DNA from: Locusta migratoria
Lineage: Eukaryota > Arthropoda > Insecta > Orthoptera > Acrididae
Assembly: GCA_026315105.1 (NCBI GenBank)
Contig: CM048746.1
Location: forward strand, 349,125,548 to 349,189,547
DNA length: 64,000 bases
Direction: 5' to 3'
Within the stretch, counting starts at the first letter, position 1. Each line of letters starts with the position of its first letter. A program made the position numbers and the translations under genes. The notes under the pieces were generated by a model, which was not told the DNA's origin, searched no databases, and saw only the letters and a list, made by a program, of their open reading frames with translations. This document shows positions 34,860-45,512 of this stretch, piece after piece.

Positions 34860-35285
34860 TCTGGGGCGCTGATGTTATTAGTGGCCCTGGATGCTTCTCT
34901 GTGGTCCGCGCCCGTCCCCGACTGTGTCTTTTATAGTCTGTCGCTCCATCGGCGGTCCGCGCCCGCTCGCTGAACTGTTCTGGGGCGCTGATGTCAGTAG
35001 TGGCCCTGTGTGCTCCCTCTGGTGGTCCGCGTCCTCCCCCAAACATGTCTTTTGCAGTCCGGTGCTCCATCTGCGGTCCGCGCCCGCTCGCTGAACTGTT
35101 CTTGGGCGCTGATGTCAGTAGTGTCCCTGGGTGTTCCGTCTGAGGTCCGCGCCCGCCAATCCCGTCTCCGATTATACCATCTGCCCTCTCGGGTTCCGTT
35201 TGCAGTCCGCGCCTGGTCACTGAGGTTTTCTGGGGCGCCAATGTCAGCAGCGACACTAGGTGCTCCCTCTGTGGTCTGCACCGGC
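34860..35285 (-). repeat. ~120-bp tandem monomers upstream of ORF1-like frame
   Basis: The phrase gcgctgatgtcagtagtg..cctg recurs at about 34867, 34987, 35107 and, diverged, 35235 (periods 120, 120, 128). Each unit contains two related half-units with ggtccgcgccc. It is GC-rich, and on the minus strand open through all units. Confidence 0.75.
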
Positions 35286-35588
35286 CTACCTACCCATTAT
35301 GTCATTAGATCGCCGAGAAAGCATGAAGAGTTACACTATTATAAGCAGTTTATGTCATTGAGACCAGATGAGGACACGGTACAGTGACGAAACCGATCAT
35401 CCTGTATAAAAATAAAAATTTGAGATCTTTTCATCAATCCATCCATTAATTATACAGATTAGAAACGACTGTGTTACTAATTTTATTTATTTATTGTCTT
35501 AACAAGCCACAGCATAGTGTGGCTGTATGCAAGTAGTATTGCCGAGTAGTCTCGCAGTGTTTGAGGACGCGGGTTTCGGTGGTTGCAG

Positions 35589-35996
35589 GCGGTGGCGCTG
35601 GCGACTAGCGAGCCCTCGGTGGGCTCCCTGGTGACGGTGTCAGGGTGGGGCGGCTTGTCGGAGCGCGGTCCGCTCTCGGCGCGTCTGCGCGCGCTCACGG
35701 AGCCGGTGCTGGAGCCGCGCCGCTGCCACGCCGCCTACGCCTTCCTGGGCGGCATCACGCGCCGCATGCTGTGCGCAGGGTACCCGCGCGGCGGCCGCGA
35801 CGCCTGCCAGGGCGACAGCGGCGGCCCGCTGGTGCAGCGCCGCCGGCTCGTCGGCGTCGTCTCCTGGGGCTTCGGCTGCGCCAGGCCCGGCCTGCCCGGC
35901 GTCTTCTCCAGCGTCGCTGCCCTGCGGCCCTGGATCCAGCAGCACATCGCCGCCGACGACGGCGCCTCTCCGACACCCACTGCTGCCCCTAAATGA
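35589..35996 (+). CDS. Trypsin-like serine protease, exon 2
   Basis: Encodes residues 129-263 and the stop. After the acceptor it reads AVALATSEPSVGSLVTVSGWG. Cys174 and Cys190 form one disulfide. Asp199 in DACQGDSGGP sits six residues before Ser205, the position that gives Arg/Lys specificity. Ser205 is the nucleophile. SWGFGC (221-225) lines the pocket, with Cys201-Cys225 as the second disulfide here. The domain ends at WIQQHIA; a 13-residue Pro/Thr-rich tail follows, longer than in most trypsins. No stop or frameshift interrupts the exon. Very GC-rich. Confidence 0.93.
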   Translation, partial: AVALATSEPSVGSLVTVSGWGGLSERGPLSARLRALTEPVLEPRRCHAAYAFLGGITRRMLCAGYPRGGRDACQGDSGGPLVQRRRLVGVVSWGFGCARPGLPGVFSSVAALRPWIQQHIAADDGASPTPTAAPK

Positions 35997-36239
35997 TGAA
36001 ATCTCGAAACAGACACAATACAAAACCACAGATACAAAACATGGACAGACACTACTGACAGCGACACCACACACTATTAGGACCCCAGCACCGAAGATGA
36101 CTCTGGAAAGCGGGCTTTACACAAGCAATGATTTTACGATACCGTTCGTCTGCCGCCGTTAGCTCCAACGCCAGTAACCGTTTACGTAAGCAATACTTAG
36201 GACGTTCAGAATTGCAAAAATTTAGGATATGAAAAAGGG

Positions 36240-36245
36240 AATAAA
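36240..36245 (+). terminator. Polyadenylation signal of trypsin gene
   Basis: First AATAAA downstream, 244 bp after the stop codon, giving a ~260 nt 3'-UTR. No other AATAAA is nearer. Confidence 0.6.
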
Positions 36246-36458
36246 TGAAATCTGACATTGAAATCACTGTGCGCAATGTCTTCCAACGACGATACGAGCA
36301 TTGAGGTAACTTCAATTCTGTTACGACGTTTTTTCATCAACTACCTGGTCTTAAAATTCACACCTGAAGAACCATGAGTACTGAACTGCTAGAGGAGATG
36401 TGGGAAGACCTGCTCATAAATATTAAGGTTTGCATTTTGGAGCCCATATTTACTAGAC

Positions 36459-37673
36459 ATTATTTCTTGTTTCTGCTCAGATCACCTCATCCGAAAATAC
36501 GCAAAGAAAGGGCTAGATCTGTTTAAAAATTTCCGGAGTATTCGTAATTTCGCAGGAATAGCGTAGCGAAATACGGTTGGCACTACTGCACACTACTGTG
36601 CTACATGTATAAGTGTTGGATCTTTAATTACTTTACTTTTGCTGGTTATTGTTGAGTGTTGTATTGACCAGAACGTTGAGTCGCACATTTAGGGAATTGC
36701 AAGATGACAAAATAAGGAAAGCAACGCGTATGCATTAAATCTTATGTCATACTTTAGGACAGCTTTCCAGAGACACAACACATGATGAAGAGAGCGAAAG
36801 GTGTTGAGCGCTTAAGCCGTACTCTGAGTTACGAACATTAAAGGTTGGAAGACGCCACCCATCAACATAGAGCGTTCTGTTCGCATAGGATGCCCAATAT
36901 CTACTTTCGTCTTCGCAGTAGAGATGCATCCTCTGTGGAGAGCATTAGGGCGCACCATTGGTGCCATCATCATCTATACAACGAGGGTGTCATATGTCGC
37001 CTATGCAGACTATGTCGGCGTGTTTCCCAAAGTCTTACAGACGTAAACTCGGTTCAAGCTGACCTCCAGACTTATGAATGAACTTCTGGAGCAATATTTA
37101 AAAACGAGTAGACGATCCTCGTCCTGAATGGTACACAGAGTCTTGACACCAGGCGGTCTTCGTTACCAAGTACATGTGGGACCAAAATCTTCGGTTTGGA
37201 CTTCGATGCATGTTCTCAGAGAACACAGGCAAAAGTTAGAGGGGAACACTGTGCACCATAAATGGTGTGCGCTTGAAACTTGCCAATCGCCACCTGAGTA
37301 TCCACCAAAACGCGCATCTGATAAACACCTACATTCTATCAAAGGCTCCTCAGTGTACGAAAGATTATTATCTAAGATTATTATAGATCTCCAATGCAAT
37401 GGTGTTAACATTCCATCCAACACTTCGATAAAACACAACGAATAAGTAACCATATCGTTACACGCACCTAAACTCTATCAAAAATTTCCGTTAAAAGTGT
37501 TAGTGTCATATGTCATCCTTAAAGATGTTTACAAATCACCCCAGAACTATATTATTTTAAATTTTTATATAGCACCAATTAAAAAATATATAATCTAACA
37601 GAAAACAATTTTTGTACAGCACTAAGCTATTTAACATTGTATAAAAAAAAGAAAAAGGAAATAAAGGGTGACT

Positions 37674-37751
<78 letters not shown>

Positions 37752-37861
37752 GCAGCAGCAGAAGACAGTATGGCCATCTGGCGGATTTACCGGATAGTCA
37801 CTGACTGTCAAGCAGACTCAAGTATGCTGTTGACCTTCCTAAAGTGATGTTCTGTGGTGAG
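36459..37861 (+). mobile_element. Copy A of RT element linked to long-TIR segment
   Basis: Coding remnants include the RVRQGCP-like RSHRMP block and, in shifting frames, IRAHHWCHHHLYNEGVICRL and an FGLDFDACS region. By comparison with copy B (46047-47472, inverted) this is a non-LTR RT with palm motifs B and C and the thumb. Copy A carries ~77 bp at about 36632-36705 absent from B. Its right part (37440-37861) is the hairpin-type segment with microsatellite, but it stops at ttctgtggtga, so the second inverted arm is missing. Confidence 0.7.
37675..37752 (+). repeat. (GT)n(GA)n microsatellite
   Basis: (GT) to 37730 then (GA) to 37752. The inverse copy at 46259-46330 has the same composition and position. 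Confidence 0.95.
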
Positions 37862-37959
37862 TTAAAAATGGCGCCAAGAAAAAATTGTGTGTGCAGGTGT
37901 ACGACGTGTGACAAAAATTTCTAGATGCGAACTGACCAAAAGCTTCATCATCATCATCA

Positions 37960-38480
37960 TCATTTTCCAACTCCAGTTTCCCGGGTGTGGTGTACAAGCG
38001 CTCGTCATCTTCTCCTGTCTTCATACATCTTCTGTTCCAGAAAGTCTTCCCAATTGTTCCTTTCTCCTCCACATCTGATCTTACAGTCTCTAACCAGCGT
38101 TTCTTTGGTCTTCCCCGTGATCTTCTTCCTATGAGATTGAAGTTGAAATAATTTTTAGTAGGCCTTTCACTATTCATTCTCATTAAATGCCCATACCACT
38201 GAAGTCTACGTTTCCTTATAGTGCTCGTGACAGGGACCGCGATACCAGCCACTTTTCTATTTACCTCCTTCCTAATTTTATCCTGTCTGTTTGTTTGATT
38301 CATAGTTCTGATGAACCTCATTTCCATTGTCTGAATTCTACTGAGGTCTCTGTTTCGTAGGGTACATGTTTCTAATACGTATGTAAGGACATGGTTGCTT
38401 TTCCTTTTTGTGGCATTTTATCATCCCAGAGAAGATTCCTTATTTGACTGTAAAAACTGGAACTAAATGGTTTATATATA
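37960..38480 (-). mobile_element. RTE-like LINE C-terminus, third family
   Basis: Minus strand: KIRKEVNRKVAGIAVPVTST, IRKRRLQWYGHLMRMNSER, GRRSRGRPKKRWLETVRSDV, then LYTTPGKLELE and a GAT-repeat 3' end (atgatgatgatgatgaag). The WYGHLMRM and GRPKKRW blocks are typical RTE-type C-termini. Truncated on its 5' side. Confidence 0.75.
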
Positions 38481-38519
38481 TAAAATAAAAAAATGCAACT
38501 GTTGGACACGGAAGTGGAT

Positions 38520-38830
38520 TTTACGCCGGAGCTTCTAACACGTTAATAAGAGAACTAGCATTGGAAGACCAAGCATCATTCGAGAACCACATAACAATGA
38601 GCCAAAATAATTGCAATCACCTATTGAATCTCATAGGCAACTCCATTCATAGGGCTGACACGTGCATGAGAGATGCTATTCCTGCACATATTAAATTTCA
38701 GGTGTCGCTGCGATACTTTGCTACAGGAGATTTGTTTTCGTCACTGCATTATACGTACCGCATTCCTAAAAAAAACTATTTCAAAGTTTCTTTCTGAAGT
38801 ACTTGATGCTATATACGAGGCGCATTCGAC
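38520..38830 (+). pseudogene. PIF/Harbinger transposase N-terminal relic
   Basis: NTLIRELALEDQASFENHIT, MSQNNCNHLLNLIGNSI, DTCMRDAIPAHIKFQVSLRY, FATGDLFSSLHYTYRIPKK, and after a +1 shift at an A8 run TISKFLSEVLDAIYEA. This matches the region before the catalytic domain of HARBI1-like nucleases (RYLATGDS..SL...FRI). The DDE domain is absent. Confidence 0.75.
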
Positions 38831-39360
38831 CGTAGGGAAATATAGCGGCCGCGTGGTGAAGGTTGTGGAAATATGGTGGTGGTAAGTTCTGGTGCAAAGA
38901 TTTACAGCGCTGTACGACTGGCGCCGTACGTGTTTGGGCGTTTACACATGCCAGTCCCTCGGCGTCGTAGATACGGAGCCGTAGATCATTGCTTGTGTAA
39001 ACCCCACTAAACAAAGAGAAAGCCAGGATGGCAGGGCTAGAAGGAAATTTCGACGCCTCTCGACCTCGCAAGCTCACGTTTAGGTAGAAAAACCTATGCC
39101 TATCCTCTATTTAATTTCTTCTTATGGAAAGATTTTTTGTTCATTTTCCTTTACTCTTATTGTTTATTTACTAATTCTTTATTATTTACCAATATTTATC
39201 AACTTCATGTAATGTATTTAAACTAGGTTAAATCAATTTGTAGCATCAAGATGTTTATATTTGTTATCAAACAAATCATACTGTAAAAAATACCTGTAAA
39301 TAATGTATTAAATTTTCGAAAATCATATATTGTAATTTATGAAATCAACATATGTAAACA
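38831..39360. other. No feature recognised
   Basis: Includes a GC-rich stretch near 38840-39000 without motifs, then AT-rich DNA. Confidence 0.4.
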
Positions 39361-39518
39361 TAAAGTTGTAAAATAATTATAAAATAATAGTTGAATTAAA
39401 TATTGTTAAAAGTAAATATGAAATAATCATATATAAAGATAAAGTTGTAAAATAATTATACAGTAATAGTTGAATTAAATATTGTTAAAAATAAATATTA
39501 AATAATTACATTGTAACC
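39361..39518. repeat. 79-bp tandem duplication, AT-rich
   Basis: taaagttgtaaaataatta begins at 39361 and 39440. The two units differ at a few positions. Confidence 0.85.
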
Positions 39519-39568
39519 ACATCAAATATTGTAAACTTCACAGCGTGCGAGGCCCTCAAACGGAAATC

Positions 39569-39770
39569 GCCGGCCGCGGTGGCCGAGGGGACTGAGGCGC
39601 TCCAGTCACGGTCTGCATGGCTACTACGGTCGGGGGTTCGAATCTCCCCTCGGGCATGGATATTTGTGCCATCCTTAGGATTAGCTAATTCATAAGTAGC
39701 TTGTAAGTTTAAGGACTGATGACCCCATAGCTAAGTCCGATAAGCTACGCAAACATGTGAACATTTGAAA
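39569..39770 (+). mobile_element. SINE-A, full length
   Basis: gccggccgcggtggccgag head, gggttcgaat B box, tail aggactgatgaccccatagctaagtcc. Approximate TSD (ggaaatcg / gaaaatcg). Confidence 0.88.
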
Positions 39771-39774
39771 AGAA

Positions 39775-40160
39775 AATCGAGAACGAGCCCACCTCCTTGC
39801 GGTAGGGACGGGCCACGGTGCGAACAGAAGCAAGATATCTTGCTAACCGGCTGCAGTATCCTTGGTGCAAACACGTCATTTGCTTACAATATCACTAGCT
39901 ATACGGACAGGCAGCTGGTCCGATACTAGGGTAAAAAAGAAAAAAAATCTCTAAAAGTAGAACAATGAAGTAGTGAAAATATTGATAATTATAGTTAATA
40001 ATGAAATGTGCGAACAGTGATAGGACTCTGCCAGACACACAATGCTGCAAGCAGTGAAAGCTCGTCGCTTATTGTGTACAGACAAGAGTAACAACAGAAA
40101 CATAGTCAAAATAGAAATCACTCTGTACAAAAACAGATACTTTATGTTATTTCATAATTA
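39775..40160. other. No feature recognised
   Basis: Non-coding; a GC-richer 80 bp follows the SINE. Confidence 0.4.
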
Positions 40161-40165
40161 TTCCA

Positions 40166-40545
40166 CATGACCGAGCGAGGTAGCACAGTGGTAAAGCACT
40201 GGAATAGCATTCGGAAGAACGGTGGTTCAAATCCGCCTCCGGCCATCCAGATTTAGGTTTTCCGTGATTTCCCTTAATCACTCCAGACAAATGCCGGACC
40301 CTCAGTGGCTCAGCATTAATTTGCTGAGTACGGGCTTGGCGAAACCGGGGTCCTGAGCCGTGGGCTGTGTCGCACCAAAAGTCCGCTACACCGTAAGCTT
40401 TGTGCGTGCTTCAACGACCATCGCAACGGTCGCGACGATGGAACGTAGTACGTTTCAGAGCCTGGGGATCTTGGCTTAATCGCCCGGGTCGCGAGGACGC
40501 TACAAACCTCTATAAAAAAATTAAAAAAATATAAAAAAACTCAAT
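40166..40545 (+). mobile_element. SINE-D (tRNA-derived), ending A-rich
   Basis: tRNA-like head gaccgagcgaggtagcacag, tggtaaagcactgg, B box ggttcaaatcc, then the body ccagatttaggttttccgtg and ccggaccctcagtggctcag. A GC-rich part ends in an A-rich tail at 40505-40545. Part of 40330-40545 could instead be 5' leader of the LINE that follows. Confidence 0.7.
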
Positions 40546-40636
40546 CTCAAGGTGTGCTACGTGCCGAGGAGATGCATGGCTGTTGAGGTTGAACAGTCGC
40601 TAGCGAGCAACCTCTGAGGAACCTGCCGTACCTCAG

Positions 40637-41829
40637 TTGTATAAGGCTTACCCAGGCAAGCGGAGCTCTGCCTGGGTGGACCTTATTTCCCTAGCTGCTC
40701 GTGGGACAGAAATGAAACGAGTCATAAATAGCGTGGGCGGTGGCAATAACGCCGTCTCTAAGAGAGGAAGAAATGAATTTAATGGTGCACAGTATGACCC
40801 CCGATCGTTCCCTTCCCTGGCCACACCTTCGGAAGAACGTCGGGCCCTTAACCGATCTGAGCCTTACTCGCTCCGGTACTTAGTCTGTACTCCGGCTGAT
40901 GGGGAATCTTTTGCTAAAACCAAGCCGCAATTTTTTGTTGAAACTATTGTAAATCGATTTTTCAAAAATGAGAAGCGGGTCTGTCCTAATACAAGCGGCA
41001 TCCCCTGCACAGTCAAAGGCTTTACTTGCCTGCGACAAGCTGGGAGACGTCGTCGTAAGTTTCACGCCGCATAAGACGCTCAACATGATCCAGGGTTCAA
41101 TATTCCACCGTGATCTCCTGTCACAGACTGACGACGAATTGCGCGCTGACTTAGAGCGACGAGGAGTTCACTTCGTTCGGCAGATCTACAGGGGGCCGAA
41201 AGATCTCAGGGTTGACACCGGTGCATTTATCTTGGTCTTCGAAGGCGATGTACTGCCTGAGAAGGTCAAGAGAATGACCATGTGATGCTTTCGGGCATAT
41301 GTCCTCCCGATGCACTTCCAGCCCCACATGTAGAGACTGTGGGCGTCCATCACACCCGGACGCTCCGTGTACACCTCCTCCTGTGTGTGTGAATTGTGGG
41401 CTACAACATCCACCTTGCTCGCCGACTTGTAGTGTGCTCCACAAAGAACGAAAGATCATGGAATTCAAAACCCTGGACAGATTAACGTACTCAGAGGCCA
41501 AAAGAAGGTATGGGCGTCTTCATCCCCTTCGGATGTCGTCGTCCTTTGCTGCCATTGTGTCGTCTCCGATCACTATGGGGATGTCAGTCTCCCATGTCCT
41601 GCCACCTCCTGTGGCCGCTGCGGGCCAACAACATCACACTGCCCCCTTGACGGTTGGGGGCCCTTCTTCTGTTGCCCCCCCCCCCCACTACCTACTGTGG
41701 GGGCAACTGTTCCACATCCGTTGCGGACTCCAGTCCCCAACACCATGCCGGAGAAGAAGCAGCCTTCTCCGTCACCTCTCGCCAGGAAGGGTCCCTAGGC
41801 TCCCTTCCACCTATGGTTTCTCCTACTGA
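40637..41829 (+). pseudogene. LINE ORF1, gag-like with CCHC-type knuckles
   Basis: First block MKRVINSVGGGNN, SFPSLATP. After a frameshift near 40975: SVLIQAASPAQSKALLACDK, SIFHRDLLSQTDDELRADLE, IYRGPKDLRVDTGAFILVF. After another shift: CRDCGRPSHPDAPC and CVNCGLQHPPCSPTC, cysteine/histidine knuckles that bind nucleic acid. A proline-rich part follows (ending near 42190, PPPPSPPPHT). Typical of jockey-clade ORF1. At least two frameshifts. Confidence 0.7.
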
Positions 41830-42199
41830 TAATGTGGGTACCAGTGAGTAGCTGACACAGCCACGGACTTCAGGTCATGGTCGTAGGGCTTCAAGGTCCT
41901 CCTCAGTCACTGAGGTCGAGGCCCCAAAGCCCTTCCAGCAAGAGAATCCAAAAATGGAGTGAGAGAAGAAGAAGTCAAAGGCTGCTAAGCAAATGGATTC
42001 CATAGTGGAAACCGTGACATCACCACCACCACCTTCACCACCACCTCACACATCTGAGGACGTGGTGGAACTCCTCGCCTCACCAGAGGACTTGGCTATC
42101 ACCAAGACTTTGGAGGCGATGGATGTAGAGGCCCTGCCTCCACCATTGGCGACGACCGGTGATTCCGTAGAACCAACAGCTCCCTCGATACTGCCATGC

Positions 42200-45150
42200 T
42201 TCAGCAATCAAGAAGTAGCATGATCTTGCAATGGAACTGTGGCGTCTTTTTCCGCCACTTACCCGAGCTGCAGCAATTACTGTGCCGCTATCCTGCTTTC
42301 TGTGTAGTCCTACGGGAAACATGGTTTCCTGTCCAGCGGACCCCAGCCTCCGCAAGCTATCGGGGCTACTATAACAACCGCAATGACTACAACAGGGTAT
42401 CTGGAGGTGTCTGCATTATGTCCTCGCCACTGTTCCTAGTGCTGCCGTGCCTCTCAACGCGGCTCTCGAGGTAGTGGCTGTAATAATCAGAACAATGCAG
42501 GACATAACTGTCTGCTCTCTGTACCTCCCACCAGATCTCGTGCCTCCCCTTCTCCCATCTGGTCTCAGGTACGGCGCCTCTTTGGATACCGCCCACCAGC
42601 GGAAATCCCGTCTCTGACCGTCGATGGCACTCTCTGTACTGACCCATCCGTTATTGCTGAGTGCATTTCAGAGCATTATGCGAGCTGCTCCGCAACGGCA
42701 AATTATAGTGCATCCTGCCGCTCCCTTAAATAACGGGTGGAGCGAAATCCTCTATCTTTCCACTATTGCCACGGGTAACTGCACAATGCTCCATTTATGG
42801 AGTGGGAGTTTACCACTGCTCTTGCTGCATGCCCCGATATCTCTCCGGGACCAGACTGCAAACATGGCCAGTTCGTCCGTCACCTGTCAGCAGACTTTCA
42901 TCAGAAATTGCTCGCCTTATTTAATAGAGTCTGGACAGGGGGAGTGGAGGGATAGTACTATTATCCCTGTTATGAAATCGGGAGCAGATCCGCTGGCAGT
43001 TGACAGTTACCGCCCCATCAGCTTAACTAATGTCCTGTGTAAGTTGCTTGAGCGTATGGTGAGTCGCCATCTTTCGTGGATCCTTGAAGATCGGAGTCTG
43101 CTGGCCCCACAACAGGGGGATTTCCATCAGGATCGCTCCGCTATCGACAATTTAGTGTCATTGGAGTCGGCCATCCGTACAGCCTTCCCTAGGCGTGAGC
43201 ACATAGGTGCGGTCTTTTTTGACCTCTGGAGGGTGTATGACACGACATGGCGCCACCATATTCTTGCTACACTGTATGATTGCGGCTTACGGGGTCCACT
43301 CCCAATTTTTATCAAGAATTTCCTCTCGCTATGCACTTTTAGGGTTAGAGTTGGTACCTCCCTCAGCTCACGCCGAGTGCTCGAGAACGGCGTCCCACAG
43401 GGCTCTGTTCTCAGTGTACCGCACTTTTAAATTGCGATAAACGGTCTTGCTGCGGCAGTGGGGTCATAGGTTTGTTGTTGTTTATTCGCCGATGACTTTT
43501 GCTTATACTACAGCTCTCCTAGCATTGGTGTTGCTGAAAGGCGTCTTCCGGGAGCCATCCGAAGGGCACAGTCATGGGCCACAACACATGGCTTTACGTT
43601 CTCAGTTTCTAAAACCCGCGTGATGCGCTTTTGTCGTCGTCGGGCCGTTCACCCTGACCCAGAACTGTACCTAGCTGCTGACCAGCTTCATGTCGCAGAT
43701 AGCCATCGGTTTCTAGGCGTGCTGTTTGACAACCGACTGACTTGGGGGCCACACCTTCGTCAGCTGAAGCAGAAGTTCTGGCGGCACCTAAATATATTGC
43801 GAAGTCTCAGCCACACTGCCTTGGGAGCTGACTGTCGAACCCTCACGCACCTCTTAAGGCGCTCATTCAATCACACCCGGATTATGGGAGCCAGGTGTAT
43901 GACTCTGCATCACCTTCAGCACTGCGGATCTTGGATCCCATTCTTCATGGTGGTGTCCATTTAGCAACAGGGGCATTCCGCACCAGTCCTGTGTCTAGCC
44001 TCCTTTCGAAAGCTGGAATCCCTCCCTTGAAGTACGGCCGGCAACAGTTGCTGGCCTCCTACATTGTCCATGTCCATGCTACGCCTCACCATCCAAATCG
44101 CAGGTTATTGTTTCCAAATACCGACCTTCCCTTTCCACAACGGTGACCCAGATCGGCTCTTCCAGTCGCAGTCTGGGTACATTCTCTTCTTTCATCACTC
44201 GAGTCCTTTCCTCTCCCTCCTCCATTCTCTTGCCTATCTCATATCCCTCCTTGGACCATCCCTCGCCTCCAGCTTCACCTGCAACTGTCCTGCGATCCAA
44301 AGGCGTCGATTTCTCCACAATTAATTAGACACCAGTTTCTGGACATACTTGGCACATTCGTGATGCAGACGTCATATAAACTGATGGCTCCCAGGTAGAC
44401 GGCAGAGTGGGTTACACCTATGTTCATGGCGACCACACTGAACAGGGCTGCCTGCCCCCTGGCTGAGCTGATCGCAATATCCCGTGCACTCGACCATCGC
44501 ATGTCCCAGGAAGTCATATCTTATCTGCAGTGACTCCCTGAGTGCCTTGCACGCTCTCGACCACTGTTTCCTCAAACACCATTTGGTGCGATCTATACAA
44601 GTCGCGGTGGTTAGTCGTGGCAAGTCAGGCCGTTTTGTGGCTTTCATCTGGACCCCATGCCACATTGGCTTCCATGGAACGAACACGCTGATCAGCTGGC
44701 CAAGCAGGCCATTGCATGCCAGCGCCTGGATATCGGTACCCCAGAAGGGGATATCCACTTGGGACTCCACCGAAGCTCTTAGAGGCATGGAATACGGAAT
44801 GGGCTACAATGAGTATGCCCAATAAGTTCCATGCAATCAAGTCTTCGACAGCAGCTTGGAAGACTTCCCTAAGGTCTTCTCGAAGGGACAGTCGACCTCT
44901 GTCGGCTGCGTATAGGCCATTACTGGCTAACGCACGGCTACCTCTTACGTCGAGAGGAACCGCCAGAATGCCATTGTGGCGCTGTGTTGACTGTAGCCCA
45001 CATCTGTTGGACTGTTCACTTTTAGCTGCATTGGGGCAGTCATTTAACCTGCCTAATGCGCTTCCTTCGATTTTAGCTAACGACGCCTCTATGGCTGACT
45101 GTATTTTAGGTTTTATTCGCGCAGCTGGTTTTTATCATAAGCTTTAATGG
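42200..45150 (+). pseudogene. LINE ORF2: endonuclease, RT, RNase H
   Basis: Endonuclease block: MILQWNCGVFFRHLPELQQL, VVLRETWF, SGGVCIM. RT: IPVMKSGADPLAVDSYRPIS, GAVFFDLWRVYDT (motif A, DxxxAYDT-like with an Ala changed), GVPQGSVL (B), LFADDFCLY (C, after a stop at ~43468), FLGVLFDNRLTWGPHL (thumb), AGIPPLKYGRQQLLASY. RNase H remnants: TDGSQVDGRVGY, then AELIAISRAL and NEHADQLAKQAI. The tail has CHCGAVLTVAHIC. Stops and shifts at about 42475, 43430, 43470, 43970, 44140, 44530. It would have copied LINE RNA at the target site; now inactive. Confidence 0.8.
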
Positions 45151-45512
45151 TGGGTTCGTATGCCTGATCTTCAGACATACGTCGCTTATAGTTTTAATCT
45201 GTTGTCACTGTTGTCTTGTCAGTCCTATTTGCGACTGGCAGTTGTAGTATGTGCAGAATGGCTGGCTCAGCCATTATTATCCTAGTGATCAACCAGCCAA
45301 CATCTGCTATGATTTTAAGCATAGTTGTTTATTAGTTCCAACTCTATTGTGGTTTCCTTTTTATTTTTATGTTGTAAATATGGCCAACACTGTCTTCCTG
45401 TACGTCTTGTGTACTGGTTGCGGGGTGCTTATTTTTAACCATACATGAAATCCTGTGATCTCTTAGCTGGGAACAGGGGACTGATGACCCGGTAGTTTAG
45501 TCCCCTTTAAAC

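Larger units (their letters stand above)
21735..35588 (+). other. Trypsin intron, 13,854 bp, GC-AG type
   Basis: Starts gcaagt (GC donor with otherwise consensus flanks, acag before it) and ends ttgcag. Phase 0. The polypyrimidine tract is weak (ggtttcggtggttgcag). The two sides join as ...TVQ|AVALATSEP, a run typical of insect trypsins, which supports the junction. The intron is loaded with transposons on both strands, listed separately. About 21750-22285 and 35290-35580 contain no feature I recognise. Confidence 0.85.
40546..45512 (+). mobile_element. Jockey-like LINE, nearly full length, defective
   Basis: Order: leader, gag-like ORF1 with zinc knuckles, ORF2 with APE endonuclease, RT, RNase H-like domain and a Cys/His tail, then a 3'-UTR ending ggggactgatgacccggtag, tttagtcccctttaaaca. 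About 5 kb, close to the expected length. Many frameshifts. The 3' end carries the stem-loop shared with SINE-A. It is bounded by SINE-D pieces on both sides. Confidence 0.8.

Noticed and set aside
34669..35256. 195-codon minus-strand frame through the 120-bp monomers
   Set aside because: Openness follows from the repeat composition and a period divisible by three. The ORF1-like Met lies in another frame downstream.
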